A stretch of 64,000 bases of DNA from Dyella choica (GTDB lineage Bacteria > Pseudomonadota > Gammaproteobacteria > Xanthomonadales > Rhodanobacteraceae). Both the position numbers and the translations under genes were made by a program. The stretch covers positions 186,001 through 250,000 of the forward strand of contig NZ_RYYV01000005.1 in the NCBI RefSeq assembly GCF_003977665.1. The letters are read 5' to 3'. Below are positions 43,006 to 51,328 of this stretch, in pieces (the first letter of the stretch is position 1; each line of letters opens with the position of its first letter). The notes under the pieces are model-generated. The model had not been told where the DNA came from. It worked only from the letters and a program-made list of their open reading frames with translations, and did not search any database.

Positions 43006-45288
43006 TCAGGGCGATTCGCCCGGACGGGCCTCTTCGTGACTCAGGCGGTCCACGATCGCATCCATGGCGCGATCGAACAGCGCATTGGATGCCAGGATCC
43101 GTGCGCGGCCCTCCGCCATCACCAATGCCAGCTCATACGGCGAGAAATCCCCTACCTTCAGGCCACGGCGATTGACGAACAGGTACCGTCCGCTCATCGG
43201 ACTGACCCATGACAGCTTGGCGCGCTCGAAGTGCTCGTCCTGGCCAATGAATTCCAGCCAGGTACCTGGCTTGAGTGCCTTTACCTGCTCGAGCTGTTCC
43301 CGCACATCCGGCGCAATGGTGTCTTCGGCCGGATCGTTGGTCGAATCTTCCTCCAGGTCCGCCGCGCTCTCGGCGATCGGCTGGATGCTTTCCGGAATCG
43401 GCAGCGGCGCGGGTGCGGTTGCCGCGGCTTGCGGTTGTGCCGGTGCAGGTGCCGCTTCGCCGAGCTGCTGGCGATAATAGCCATGCAACTGGGCGAGCAG
43501 CTTCTCGATGTCCGCTTCCTGGAAGGCGACATTCGCCAGGCCTTTGCGCAATGCGCGCTCGATGCCCGGCAGTAGTTGCCGCAGGTCGCGCTTGGCTTCC
43601 GGCGTGCGCACCGGCTTGCTGCTGGCGATGAAGGCGTCGATGAAACGCAGCGCTTCGCGGAATTCGTTCGATTCCTCGCCCTTGCGCAGAATGGTGAGCA
43701 CCAGATAGTTCGCCCACGCGCGCGACAGTACGCCGTGAATCAGCGGCGGCAATACGTTGTCGCCGATGCGGTTGAGGATTTCGCGCGCGGCACGGCGGCG
43801 CGCCTGCTCCAGTTTCTCGCGGCCGCGGGTGGACTCGGCCACGCGCTGCTCGGCGAGCTCGGAACGGCGGCGGTTCGATTCCTGGAACTGCTGCAATTCG
43901 GCCGACAGACGATCGAAGATCGTCATGTCATCGTCGAATTCCTGCATCAGGCGTTCGACGATGGCCTTCACGGTGTCGTGCAGGCGGCCATCGCGGTCCG
44001 ATTCCTCCGACCAGCTCTTGGCCGCTTCGGCCAGGCCGTCCAGCAAGCGGCGCGCCGGGTGCTGGCGATGCGCGAACAGCTTGCGGTCGAGGATCGCGGC
44101 CTTGAGATAAGGAATCTGCAGGCGCGCCAGCAGCACCTGCATTTGCGCCGGCAGGTTGCGGTCTTCGAGAATGAACTCGAACAGCATGCCGACCAGATCG
44201 ATGGTGTCTTCATCGATGGTGGCGATCTGTCCCGGACGCTGGCCGCGCAGCGAGCCGAGCTGCGACATCAGCTGTTCCTTCAGCTGCAGCACCTGCTCGG
44301 CGATGTCCGGCGTGTTCGTGGTCGCAGCTGGCTGCGGCATCGGCAGCATGGCCGCCTGGCTTTGCAGCACGCTGAGCGCGCCGATCAACTCGTTGGCGGT
44401 GGGCAGCGGGCCTACAGTCATCGCCGACAGCGGCACATTCGGGTGTGCGCGGCGCGCGCTGAACAGTGCGCGCAGGGTCTGCAGAAGTTCGGCTGAAGCC
44501 TCGCTGTCATCAGCCGGAAGCGGTTGGGGAACCTCGCCGGCAGCAACAGCTCCCCCCGTAGCAGCAGCGCCACTGCGTGACACCTCGTGACGCAACTGCG
44601 GCAGCACGCCCGCGCGCATCAGTTCGGCGTTTACTTCCTGGTACAGTTCTTCCAGCGCTGCCATCACATAGCGATCGAACAGCTTGTAGATGATCAGCTT
44701 CACGCGCATGTCGGCGCTCAGCTCGCGCATCGACTGGCGGAATGCCTGGGAGAGCATGGCCGGGCCGATCGGATTGGTGGCGTCCTCGATGCGCGTACCG
44801 CCGCAGATCACCGACAGGCGCTGGTTGACGGCGAACAGGTCGCGCGTCAGGCGCGTCTCGTTCTTGCCGATCATGCTGGTGATGGCCAGCGACTCCTCCA
44901 GCTCGTTGTCAGCCACCAGCGAGAGCTCCACCGAGCCGGGTACCGGTGCTGGGGCGCTGGGGCCGCCGCCAGCGGAGCGGGTGCCGCCGGCAAAGTCGTT
45001 CAACTCGCGCGATACCAGGGCCAGGAAGGCGCGCTCGATCACCGGCCGGCGCTTGCGTACCTCACGCATACCGTCGAAATAATGCATCTGCGCAGCGTTG
45101 TTCTCCGCCTTTTCGGCCAGGTCGAACAGGGCGTCGTCGACGTGCTCGAACATGTTGCCGATGAGCTGCTGCAGGCGGCGGGAGGAGATATTCCGGACAG
45201 CATTCAACAGGTCGCCTCCGCGTCCACTGGAAGGGTCCAGTCGCTGGCCAAGATTGACGACATTGGAGGATTCATTGGCTTCTTTCAT
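43006..45288 (-). CDS. DUF1631 domain-containing protein
   Basis: 760-residue cytoplasmic protein, mostly alpha-helical and rich in charged residues. It shows the DUF1631 pattern: MFEHVDDALFDLAEKAENNA near the N-terminus, NPIGPAMLSQAFR, LIYKLFDRYVMAALEELYQEVN in the middle, and LLGTWLEF-like KPGTWLEFIGQDEHFERAKLSWVSP near the C-terminus. The last resembles a PilZ-type segment (DRRGLKVGDFS nearby), so cyclic-di-GMP binding is conceivable but unproven. The start ATG at 45288 has AGGGG 7 bases upstream. A GTG two codons earlier is too close to it. Function is unknown. Confidence 0.8.
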   Translation of the reverse strand: MKEANESSNVVNLGQRLDPSSGRGGDLLNAVRNISSRRLQQLIGNMFEHVDDALFDLAEKAENNAAQMHYFDGMREVRKRRPVIERAFLALVSRELNDFAGGTRSAGGGPSAPAPVPGSVELSLVADNELEESLAITSMIGKNETRLTRDLFAVNQRLSVICGGTRIEDATNPIGPAMLSQAFRQSMRELSADMRVKLIIYKLFDRYVMAALEELYQEVNAELMRAGVLPQLRHEVSRSGAAATGGAVAAGEVPQPLPADDSEASAELLQTLRALFSARRAHPNVPLSAMTVGPLPTANELIGALSVLQSQAAMLPMPQPAATTNTPDIAEQVLQLKEQLMSQLGSLRGQRPGQIATIDEDTIDLVGMLFEFILEDRNLPAQMQVLLARLQIPYLKAAILDRKLFAHRQHPARRLLDGLAEAAKSWSEESDRDGRLHDTVKAIVERLMQEFDDDMTIFDRLSAELQQFQESNRRRSELAEQRVAESTRGREKLEQARRRAAREILNRIGDNVLPPLIHGVLSRAWANYLVLTILRKGEESNEFREALRFIDAFIASSKPVRTPEAKRDLRQLLPGIERALRKGLANVAFQEADIEKLLAQLHGYYRQQLGEAAPAPAQPQAAATAPAPLPIPESIQPIAESAADLEEDSTNDPAEDTIAPDVREQLEQVKALKPGTWLEFIGQDEHFERAKLSWVSPMSGRYLFVNRRGLKVGDFSPYELALVMAEGRARILASNALFDRAMDAIVDRLSHEEARPGESP

Positions 45289-45295
45289 CGCCACA

Positions 45296-45300
45296 CCCCT
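45296..45300 (-). promoter_or_regulatory. Ribosome binding site of the DUF1631 gene
   Basis: AGGGG on the minus strand with 7-base spacing to the ATG at 45288, favouring it over the GTG at 45294. Confidence 0.5.
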
Positions 45301-45497
45301 GTGGTTGGCTGGCTAGGCCGTCGTTGATTGCTGCCGACAATGGCTGCTGATCGCCTTTGCCGACCGCGAACGATCGTTACAGGGATGCTGCCGATGCCTG
45401 GAACATAAGCGAAAATCTGTTTCACCGCCATGTCCCAAGTCATGCTTTCGTGTACTGTCGATCCAGCCGGCGCGAAGATACCTGAACGAGCAGGCGT

Positions 45498-45770
45498 TTA
45501 GGCGCCGGTGGGGAAATCCGTGAACTGGGTGGTGCCGATGCCCTCCTCGGGCAGCATCACCGGGATCCCGTCCTCGACCCGGTAGATCACCTTGCGGTCG
45601 ACCGTGATCAAGCCCTCGGCCACCCGACTCTGAACCGTGCCCCCGGCGACATTGAGCACCTGGCCGCCATCGATGGCCTGGTTCAGGGCGGTCAGTTCGC
45701 TGACGTTGAGAGGGCGCACCGGCGTCTTGCTCACCGGGCAGCAGAGGATGTCGAGCAGGCGTTTGTCCAT
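45498..45770 (-). CDS. Trm112/YcaR-family small protein
   Basis: 90-residue Trm112-like protein. The N-terminus MDKRLLDILCCPVSKTPVR carries the CCP motif of the family, and the centre has VDRKVIYRVEDGIPVMLPEEG, the usual closing motif. Only one zinc-type Cys pair remains. Such proteins sit near lpxK/kdsB or act as methyltransferase partners. Role not assigned. The start at 45770 is set by the family N-terminus. It is divergent from purE, 66 bases apart. The 209-base gap to the DUF1631 gene holds nothing recognisable. Confidence 0.85.
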   Translation of the reverse strand: MDKRLLDILCCPVSKTPVRPLNVSELTALNQAIDGGQVLNVAGGTVQSRVAEGLITVDRKVIYRVEDGIPVMLPEEGIGTTQFTDFPTGA

Positions 45771-45836
45771 GGAAACGGCAGGTATCGTTGCAATGCGGCG
45801 AAGTCCGTACAATAGCCCCTTTTGGGCGACCGGGCC

Positions 45837-46340
45837 ATGACGGAATCAGCTTCAGCACCGCGGGTAGGTGTGGTGATGGGATCGCGTTCGGATTGGGAAA
45901 CCATGACGCACGCCGCCGAGGTGCTTGAGCAACTGGGCGTGCCGCACGAGGTGCGGGTGGTGTCCGCCCATCGCACGCCGGATCTGCTGTTCCAATATGC
46001 CGAGCAAGCCATGCAGCGCGGCATCCAGGTGATCATCGCCGGCGCCGGGGGCGCGGCCCATCTGCCGGGCATGCTGGCGGCCAAGACCCGGCTGCCGGTG
46101 TTCGGTGTGCCAGTGCAGTCCAAGGCTTTGAATGGCATGGACTCCTTGCTTTCCATCGCACAAATGCCAGCCGGCATTCCGGTCGGTACGCTGGCGATCG
46201 GTCGTGCCGGGGCGTGCAATGCAGGCTTGCTCGCCGCTGCCGTGCTGGCTCTGCACGACCCGGCCATTGCCAAGGCTCTGGAAGCCTATCGGGCGCGTCA
46301 AACCCAGACCGTTCTGGACAACCCGGACCCTCGTTCGTGA
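45837..46340 (+). CDS. purE: N5-carboxyaminoimidazole ribonucleotide mutase
   Basis: 167-residue class I PurE converting N5-CAIR to CAIR in purine synthesis. Signatures are [14 protein letters not shown], the catalytic VVSAHRTPD (His), [14 protein letters not shown] and [20 protein letters not shown]. It starts at ATG 45837 and overlaps purK by 4 bases (GTGA). A TACAAT box lies 24 bases before the start but no well-spaced -35 is evident. Confidence 0.96.
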   Translation: MTESASAPRVGVVMGSRSDWETMTHAAEVLEQLGVPHEVRVVSAHRTPDLLFQYAEQAMQRGIQVIIAGAGGAAHLPGMLAAKTRLPVFGVPVQSKALNGMDSLLSIAQMPAGIPVGTLAIGRAGACNAGLLAAAVLALHDPAIAKALEAYRARQTQTVLDNPDPRS

Positions 46341-47485
46341 GCACACGTCAAACGCAATCTGTGTTGGGCATTCTCGGCGGCGGCCAGCTCGCCCGCATGC
46401 TGGCTATTGCCGCGGCCCCGCTGGGAGTCAAAACCCTGGTCGTGGACAGCGCCGCCGATGCCTGCGCCGGGCAGGTGGCCCCGCTACGCCTGGCCGACTG
46501 GACGGATTTCGCCGCGCTGGAAAAATTTGCGGCCGAGGTCGACGTGGTCACCTTCGATTTCGAAAATGTGCCGGCCGACACTGCGCATTGGCTGGCCGAA
46601 CGCGTGGCGGTGTTTCCGAACCCGCGGGCGCTGGCCGTGGCGCAGGATCGCTTGGCCGAGAAAACGCTGTTCCGCGAATGCGGTTTGCAAACGCCTGCGT
46701 TCGAAGCGGTCGATACGCGCGAAGATCTGGAGCGCGCCCTGGCCAAGGTCGGCGTGCCCTCCATCTTGAAGACACGCCGCCTGGGCTACGACGGCAAGGG
46801 CCAATTCCGCATCAAGCAGCGCTCGGACGCGGACGCGGCTTGGGAAACGCTGGGCGCCAACGCGCATGGATTGATACTTGAAGCCTTCGTGCCGTTCGAG
46901 CGCGAACTCTCCGTGCTCGCCGTGCGCACGCGCCATGGCGATTTCCGCGTGTGGCCGCTGACCCAGAACTGGCATACCGATGGGGTGCTGAGCATGAGCC
47001 TCGCGCCTGCGCCGGAAGTCGGAGCATTGCAGGCGCGCGCGGCGGCTTTGGCGCGCACGCTGGCGGAGCAATTGGATTACGTAGGTGTGTTTGCGCTGGA
47101 GCTGTTCGTCAAGGACGGCGAATTGCTCGGCAACGAAATGGCGCCGCGCGTGCACAACTCTGGCCACTGGACCATCGAAGGCGCCATCACCAGCCAGTTC
47201 GAAAACCACGTGCGCGCGGTGCTGGGTCTGCCGTTGGGCGATACCTCGGCGCGGGGTTGCTCGGCGATGTTCAACTGGATTGGTGAATTGCCGGATGCCA
47301 CGCCGGTGCTGAATAGCGTTGACGGCCATTGGCACGATTACGGCAAGCAGTCGCGTCCCGGGCGCAAGGTGGGGCACGCCAACGTATGTGCACAGGACGC
47401 AAAGACCTTGGCGGCACGCGTAGCCGAGATTGCGCGAGCGTTGCAGCGCCAAGACCAGGCAGCACCTGCGCTGCAGGTGCTCTGA
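46337..47485 (+). CDS. purK: N5-carboxyaminoimidazole ribonucleotide synthase
   Basis: 382-residue ATP-grasp enzyme making N5-CAIR from AIR, bicarbonate and ATP. It starts at GTG within GTGA, overlapping the purE stop. The frame is open 41 codons upstream but only as purE overlap. Visible are [43 protein letters not shown] (ATP-binding), [24 protein letters not shown] and a closing [17 protein letters not shown]. With purE it forms a two-gene operon. Confidence 0.95.
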   Translation: MSTRQTQSVLGILGGGQLARMLAIAAAPLGVKTLVVDSAADACAGQVAPLRLADWTDFAALEKFAAEVDVVTFDFENVPADTAHWLAERVAVFPNPRALAVAQDRLAEKTLFRECGLQTPAFEAVDTREDLERALAKVGVPSILKTRRLGYDGKGQFRIKQRSDADAAWETLGANAHGLILEAFVPFERELSVLAVRTRHGDFRVWPLTQNWHTDGVLSMSLAPAPEVGALQARAAALARTLAEQLDYVGVFALELFVKDGELLGNEMAPRVHNSGHWTIEGAITSQFENHVRAVLGLPLGDTSARGCSAMFNWIGELPDATPVLNSVDGHWHDYGKQSRPGRKVGHANVCAQDAKTLAARVAEIARALQRQDQAAPALQVL

Positions 47486-47499
47486 CGGACGAGGGTGGC

Positions 47500-47582
47500 G
47501 TAGGCTGGAGTGGCAATTCCAGCGTCGCGCGGGTTGCATCATGGCAATGCCGGGTTTCGCAACCCAGCCTACGATTGCCACC
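47500..47582. repeat. Palindromic repeat family 1, left arm partly decayed
   Basis: Begins GTAGGCTGGAGTGGCAATTC and ends with GGCAATGCCGGGTTTCGCAA followed by CCCAGCCTACGATTGCCA. It follows purK directly and lies in the 220-base gap before the DUF2167 gene. Confidence 0.7.
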
Positions 47583-47705
47583 CCAGCCGCTCTCTCCCCC
47601 AGCCCATGTCGCGCATGGCATGATGGCCCTTGATCCGCGCCGACGGCTTGGCTTGAAGCGCGGCCATTCTGCGGATTTCTCCGCGACAACAGGGCACAAG
47701 GAACC

Positions 47706-48605
47706 ATGAAATCGATTCGCCTGCTATTAGCGGCGTTGGCGTTGTGCGCAGCCAGCGTCCATGCACAAACCTCTCCGGCCGACGCCGGCGCCACCCAGGA
47801 CAAGTCCGCGCAACTGCTCGCCTCGCTCAAGCCCGAACACGGCACGATCAAGCTCCCTAACGGCATTGCCACGCTTGAGCTCAACGGCGATTTTTACTAT
47901 CTGTCACCCAACGACGCCGAGCGCCTGCTCACGCAGGGCTGGGGAAATCCGCCGGGCGACAAAACCTTGGGGATGATCATTCCGCAGGCAGTAAGTCCCC
48001 TGTCCGACCAGGGCTGGGGTGTGGTCATTACCTATAACGACGATGGCCATGTTTCGGACCAGGACGCCGCCAAGATCGACTACACCAAGTTGCTCAAGGA
48101 CATGCAGGAGGCTGACGAGAGCGACAACGCCAAACGCAAGCAGGACGGTTATGCCGGCCTGCATTTGGTGGGCTGGGCCGAGCCGCCCTATTACGACGCG
48201 CAGAGCCACAAGATGTACTGGGCCAAGGAACTGAAGGCCGATAACGCCAACGGCAATACCCTGAACTACAACATCCGCGTGCTCGGCCGCAAAGGCGTGC
48301 TGGAACTGACCGCGGTGGCCGCGATGGACGATCTTCCCAAGATCAAGCAGGAAATGCCCAAGGTGTTGGCCTTCACCAATTTCGACCCAGGCAACCGCTA
48401 TACCGACTACAACGCCAGCACCGACAAGCTTGCCGCTTACGGCCTGGCCGCGCTGGTCGCCGGCGGCATCGCCGCCAAGGCGGGTCTGTTCGCCAAGCTG
48501 GGCGTGCTGCTGCTGGCCTTCAAGAAATTCATCATTATCGGCATCGCTGCGGTGGGTGCTTTCCTCCGCAAGCTATTTGGCCGTGCCAAGAAGCCGGCAG
48601 CATAG
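47706..48605 (+). CDS. DUF2167 family exported membrane protein
   Basis: 299-residue protein with a signal peptide (cleavage after SVHAQ), a periplasmic DUF2167 domain (LPNGIATLELNGDFYYLSPNDAERLL, WGNPPG, WAEPPYYDAQSHKMYWAKEL, NYNIRVLGRKGVLELTAVA) and two C-terminal hydrophobic segments followed by a basic tail (RKLFGRAKKPAA). The function is unknown and is sometimes linked to envelope stress. It starts after an AAGGAACC site. A strong hairpin at 48645 follows. Confidence 0.85.
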   Translation: MKSIRLLLAALALCAASVHAQTSPADAGATQDKSAQLLASLKPEHGTIKLPNGIATLELNGDFYYLSPNDAERLLTQGWGNPPGDKTLGMIIPQAVSPLSDQGWGVVITYNDDGHVSDQDAAKIDYTKLLKDMQEADESDNAKRKQDGYAGLHLVGWAEPPYYDAQSHKMYWAKELKADNANGNTLNYNIRVLGRKGVLELTAVAAMDDLPKIKQEMPKVLAFTNFDPGNRYTDYNASTDKLAAYGLAALVAGGIAAKAGLFAKLGVLLLAFKKFIIIGIAAVGAFLRKLFGRAKKPAA

Positions 48606-48644
48606 GGCGATTCGCAGCCGCCGGTAGAGTTAAGCCTTATCCGC

Positions 48645-48673
48645 TCCCTCCCCTGCGTGTAGCAGGGGAGGGA
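48645..48673. terminator. GC hairpin between convergent DUF2167 and sodB genes
   Basis: Perfect 12-bp stem TCCCTCCCCTGC/GCAGGGGAGGGA with a 5-base loop. It lies where transcription from both sides meets. No T-run follows, so it may be a repeat element doubling as a terminator or mRNA-end stabiliser. Confidence 0.6.
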
Positions 48674-48690
48674 ACATCATGCCGCGTGAA

Positions 48691-49272
48691 TCAGCCAAGA
48701 TTCTTCGCGGCGAAATCCCAGTTCACCAGCTCCCAGAACTTGTCCACATAGCTCGGGCGCGCATTGCGGTAATCGATGTAGTACGCGTGCTCCCACACGT
48801 CGATGGTGAACAACGGCTTGTCGCTGCCGGTGATCGGGGTGGCGGCGTTGGAAGTGTTGACGATGCCCAGCGAGCCATCCGGGCGCTGCACCAGCCAGGT
48901 CCAGCCCGAACCGAAGTTGCCGACCGCGGATTTCTTGAATTCTTCCTTGAACTTGTCGAAAGAACCGAACGCCTTGTCGAGCGAATCGGCCAGTTTGCCG
49001 GTGGGCTTGTTGTCGCTGTTCGGCGAGCGCATGGAATGCCAGTAGAAGGTGTGGTTCCAGATCTGCGCTGCGTTGTTGAACACGCCACCGGAGGACTTCT
49101 TGATGATGTCTTCCAGCGTCGCGCCTTCGAACTCGGTGCCCTTGATCAGGTTATTGAGATTGGTCACATAGGCCTGGTGGTGCTTGCCATAGTGAAACTC
49201 CAGCGTTTCGGCCGAAATGTTCGGCTCCAGCGCGTTCTTTTCGTAGGGCAGCGGGGGAAGTTCGATCGCCAT
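48691..49272 (-). CDS. sodB: Superoxide dismutase [Fe]
   Basis: 193-residue Fe/Mn-type SOD. N-terminal [21 protein letters not shown], metal ligands in [13 protein letters not shown] and NHTFYWHSM, then [22 protein letters not shown] with the Asp and His ligands. The Fe type is suggested by the [11 protein letters not shown] and SFDKFKEEF patterns. Cytoplasmic defence against superoxide. An AGGAG ribosome site lies 7 bases upstream. It is divergent from grxD. Confidence 0.95.
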   Translation of the reverse strand: MAIELPPLPYEKNALEPNISAETLEFHYGKHHQAYVTNLNNLIKGTEFEGATLEDIIKKSSGGVFNNAAQIWNHTFYWHSMRSPNSDNKPTGKLADSLDKAFGSFDKFKEEFKKSAVGNFGSGWTWLVQRPDGSLGIVNTSNAATPITGSDKPLFTIDVWEHAYYIDYRNARPSYVDKFWELVNWDFAAKNLG

Positions 49273-49382
49273 GGGTCAGCTCCTGGGCGTTGGCTAAGGG
49301 TAACGGGGATGCCGCCCGATCGGACGCCGGGCCGGCTGGTACACTACTAAGCTGGCTGCATTGTAGTGATGAAACCCAAGTT

Positions 49383-49709
49383 ATGGACGTCAATGAGCGA
49401 ATCAAGGCGGTGCTGGCCGAGCACCCCATCGTGCTTTTCATGAAGGGCACGCCACAGGTCCCGATGTGCGGGTTCTCCGCTCGCGCCGCGTTGGCACTTA
49501 CCGAGGCGGGTGCGACGTTCCATGCGGTGAACGTGTTGGCCGATCCGGAAATCCGTGCGGCCCTTCCGCACTACGCCAATTGGCCGACTTTCCCGCAGCT
49601 GTTCATCCAGGGCGAATTGATCGGCGGTTGCGACATCGTCGAAGACCTCAAAGCCTCCGGTGAACTGGCACGCATGGCGCGTGACGTGGCAGGGGAAAGC
49701 CACGTATGA
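49383..49709 (+). CDS. grxD: Monothiol glutaredoxin (Grx4 type)
   Basis: 108-residue CGFS glutaredoxin carrying [2Fe-2S] clusters. The active-site Cys29 lies in KGTPQVPMCGFSARAALAL, followed by WPTFPQLFIQGELIGGCDIV for glutathione binding. The ATG at 49383 fits family length, and the frame is open 31 codons upstream without conservation. Its stop overlaps the next ATG by 4 bases, coupling it to the SDR gene. Confidence 0.94.
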   Translation: MDVNERIKAVLAEHPIVLFMKGTPQVPMCGFSARAALALTEAGATFHAVNVLADPEIRAALPHYANWPTFPQLFIQGELIGGCDIVEDLKASGELARMARDVAGESHV

Positions 49710-50479
49710 GTTTGAGCCTGCCGCAGCATCGCTTGCCCGTGGCCTGGGCGCCCGCCGCCAATGAACTGGACGGCCATGTGGTTCTGGTCACCGGTGCCTA
49801 TGGTGGATTGGGCAGTGCCGTGGCGCGCGCCGTGGCCCGCGTTGGTGCCACGGTGGTGATTACCGGCAAGCGCAAGCGACAGCTTGAGCAGCTCTACGAC
49901 GCCATGCGGCGCGAAGGCTTGCCTGAGCCGGTGATCCATCCGCTCGATCTGGAAACCGCCACCCCTCGCGATTACGAAGCACTGGCCGAAGGCTTGCAGC
50001 GCGATCTGGGCCGGCTCGACGGCATTGTGCATGCCGCAGCCAGCTTTGCCGGCCTGATGCCGATGGCGATGCACAAGCCGGACGCATGGCTGCGCAGCTT
50101 GCACGTCAATGTTTCCGCGCCGTTCGCGCTTACTCAGGCTTGCCTGCCTTTGCTTACGGCCGCGCCCGATAGCGCAGCGGTGTTCGTGCTGGATAATCCC
50201 GAGCTGGTGCAGCGCGCGCACTGGGGCGCGTACGGGGTGTCGAAAGCGGCATTGGAGCGTTTCGTGGCGATCCTGCACGAAGAGCATGACGAAGGTGCGT
50301 TCCGCGTGCATGCGCTGTTGCCTGCGCCGATGCGGACCACCTTGCGCCGCACGGCGTATTTCGGTGAAGACACTTTGCAGCATCCGCTTCCCGATGCCAC
50401 CGCGGAAGCCGTGGTGTATCTGTTGAGCAGCAAGGCGGCCGCCGCGCGCGGCGGTGTGCTCGATCTGCGCATGGCATGA
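49706..50479 (+). CDS. YciK-like short-chain dehydrogenase, catalytic Ser apparently replaced
   Basis: 257-residue classical SDR with the coenzyme motif VLVTGAYGGLGSAVA (residues 26-40), NVSAPFALTQACLPLL (the structural Asn) and the catalytic Tyr and Lys in WGAYGVSKAALE. The position normally filled by Ser, 12-13 residues before the Tyr, reads LDNPELVQRAH, giving Asp/Asn. Overall resemblance is to YciK, whose substrate is unknown. Because of the missing Ser it may be a weak or altered enzyme. Translationally coupled to grxD. Confidence 0.82.
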   Translation: MSLSLPQHRLPVAWAPAANELDGHVVLVTGAYGGLGSAVARAVARVGATVVITGKRKRQLEQLYDAMRREGLPEPVIHPLDLETATPRDYEALAEGLQRDLGRLDGIVHAAASFAGLMPMAMHKPDAWLRSLHVNVSAPFALTQACLPLLTAAPDSAAVFVLDNPELVQRAHWGAYGVSKAALERFVAILHEEHDEGAFRVHALLPAPMRTTLRRTAYFGEDTLQHPLPDATAEAVVYLLSSKAAAARGGVLDLRMA

Positions 50480-50522
50480 TCACGCGCCGCATGCTGCGTA
50501 CCAATAATAAGAAGGAGAGCGC

Positions 50523-51131
50523 ATGCAAACGCAGATGACCACCTTGTCGGCGGCGATCCTGCTGTTCCTGATCATGGATCCGCTCGGCAACATTCCCATC
50601 TTCCTCAGCCTGCTCAAGGATGTGGCGCCCAAGCGCCGGCGCGCGGTGATGGTGCGCGAGCTGATGATCGCGCTGGGGGTCTTGCTGATCTTCCTGATGG
50701 GCGGTCAGCTGATGCTCAAGCTGCTGCAGCTGAGGCAGGAATCGATCAGCATCGCCGGCGGCATCGTGCTGTTTCTGATCGGCATCCGCATGGTGTTTCC
50801 CCCCGCCGAAGGCGGCATCTTCGGGCGGGCGGGCGAGGGGGAGCCTTTCATCGTGCCGCTGGCGATACCCGGCGTGGCCGGTCCTTCGGCGATGGCCGCC
50901 TTGCTGCTGCTCACCAATACGGAGCCGGGCCGCACCGCGGATTGGGCCATCGCCCTGCTGTGCGCATGGCTGGCCACGGCGGTGATACTGTTGAGTTCCA
51001 CTTATCTGTTCCGCTGGCTGGGCGAGAGCGTGCTCACCGCACTGGAGCGGGTGATGGGCATGCTGCTGATCGCCCTGTCGGTGCAGATGTTCCTGGGGGG
51101 CATCGCGGCCTATCTGCATCTGGCGGTTTGA
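50523..51131 (+). CDS. MarC-family inner membrane protein (YhgN-like)
   Basis: 202-residue protein with six membrane segments. It begins LSAAILLFLIMDPLGNIPIFL and contains SIAGGIVLFLIGIRMVFPP and PLAIPGVAGPSAMAALLLLT, the conserved MarC/YhgN motifs. The family was once linked to multiple antibiotic resistance, but a role is not established. A strong GAAGGAG ribosome site lies 5 bases before the ATG. It is 43 bases after the SDR gene and may belong to the same transcript. Confidence 0.9.
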   Translation: MQTQMTTLSAAILLFLIMDPLGNIPIFLSLLKDVAPKRRRAVMVRELMIALGVLLIFLMGGQLMLKLLQLRQESISIAGGIVLFLIGIRMVFPPAEGGIFGRAGEGEPFIVPLAIPGVAGPSAMAALLLLTNTEPGRTADWAIALLCAWLATAVILLSSTYLFRWLGESVLTALERVMGMLLIALSVQMFLGGIAAYLHLAV

Positions 51132-51328
51132 GCCGCATGAAAGCCAGCTACGGCAGCTAGCAGAATCAATGCGATAGGTCATGGGAAAGGGGGGGATTGA
51201 ACAAGCTCTTAAGCTTTGCCCCCAAGCCCCTCGTGTATTCTTGCGCCGGCCGAGAGTTTGGCCGCGCTATTTCTCGCAGTTGTCACACTTGATCGGCAAC
51301 ATGGATCTGAAAATTAAGGGAGGCGGTC

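Noticed and set aside
45313-45858. 181-codon minus-strand frame spanning the gap next to the Trm112-like gene
   Set aside because: It overlaps both the Trm112-like gene and the purE start region and shows no domain. The gap itself looks non-coding.
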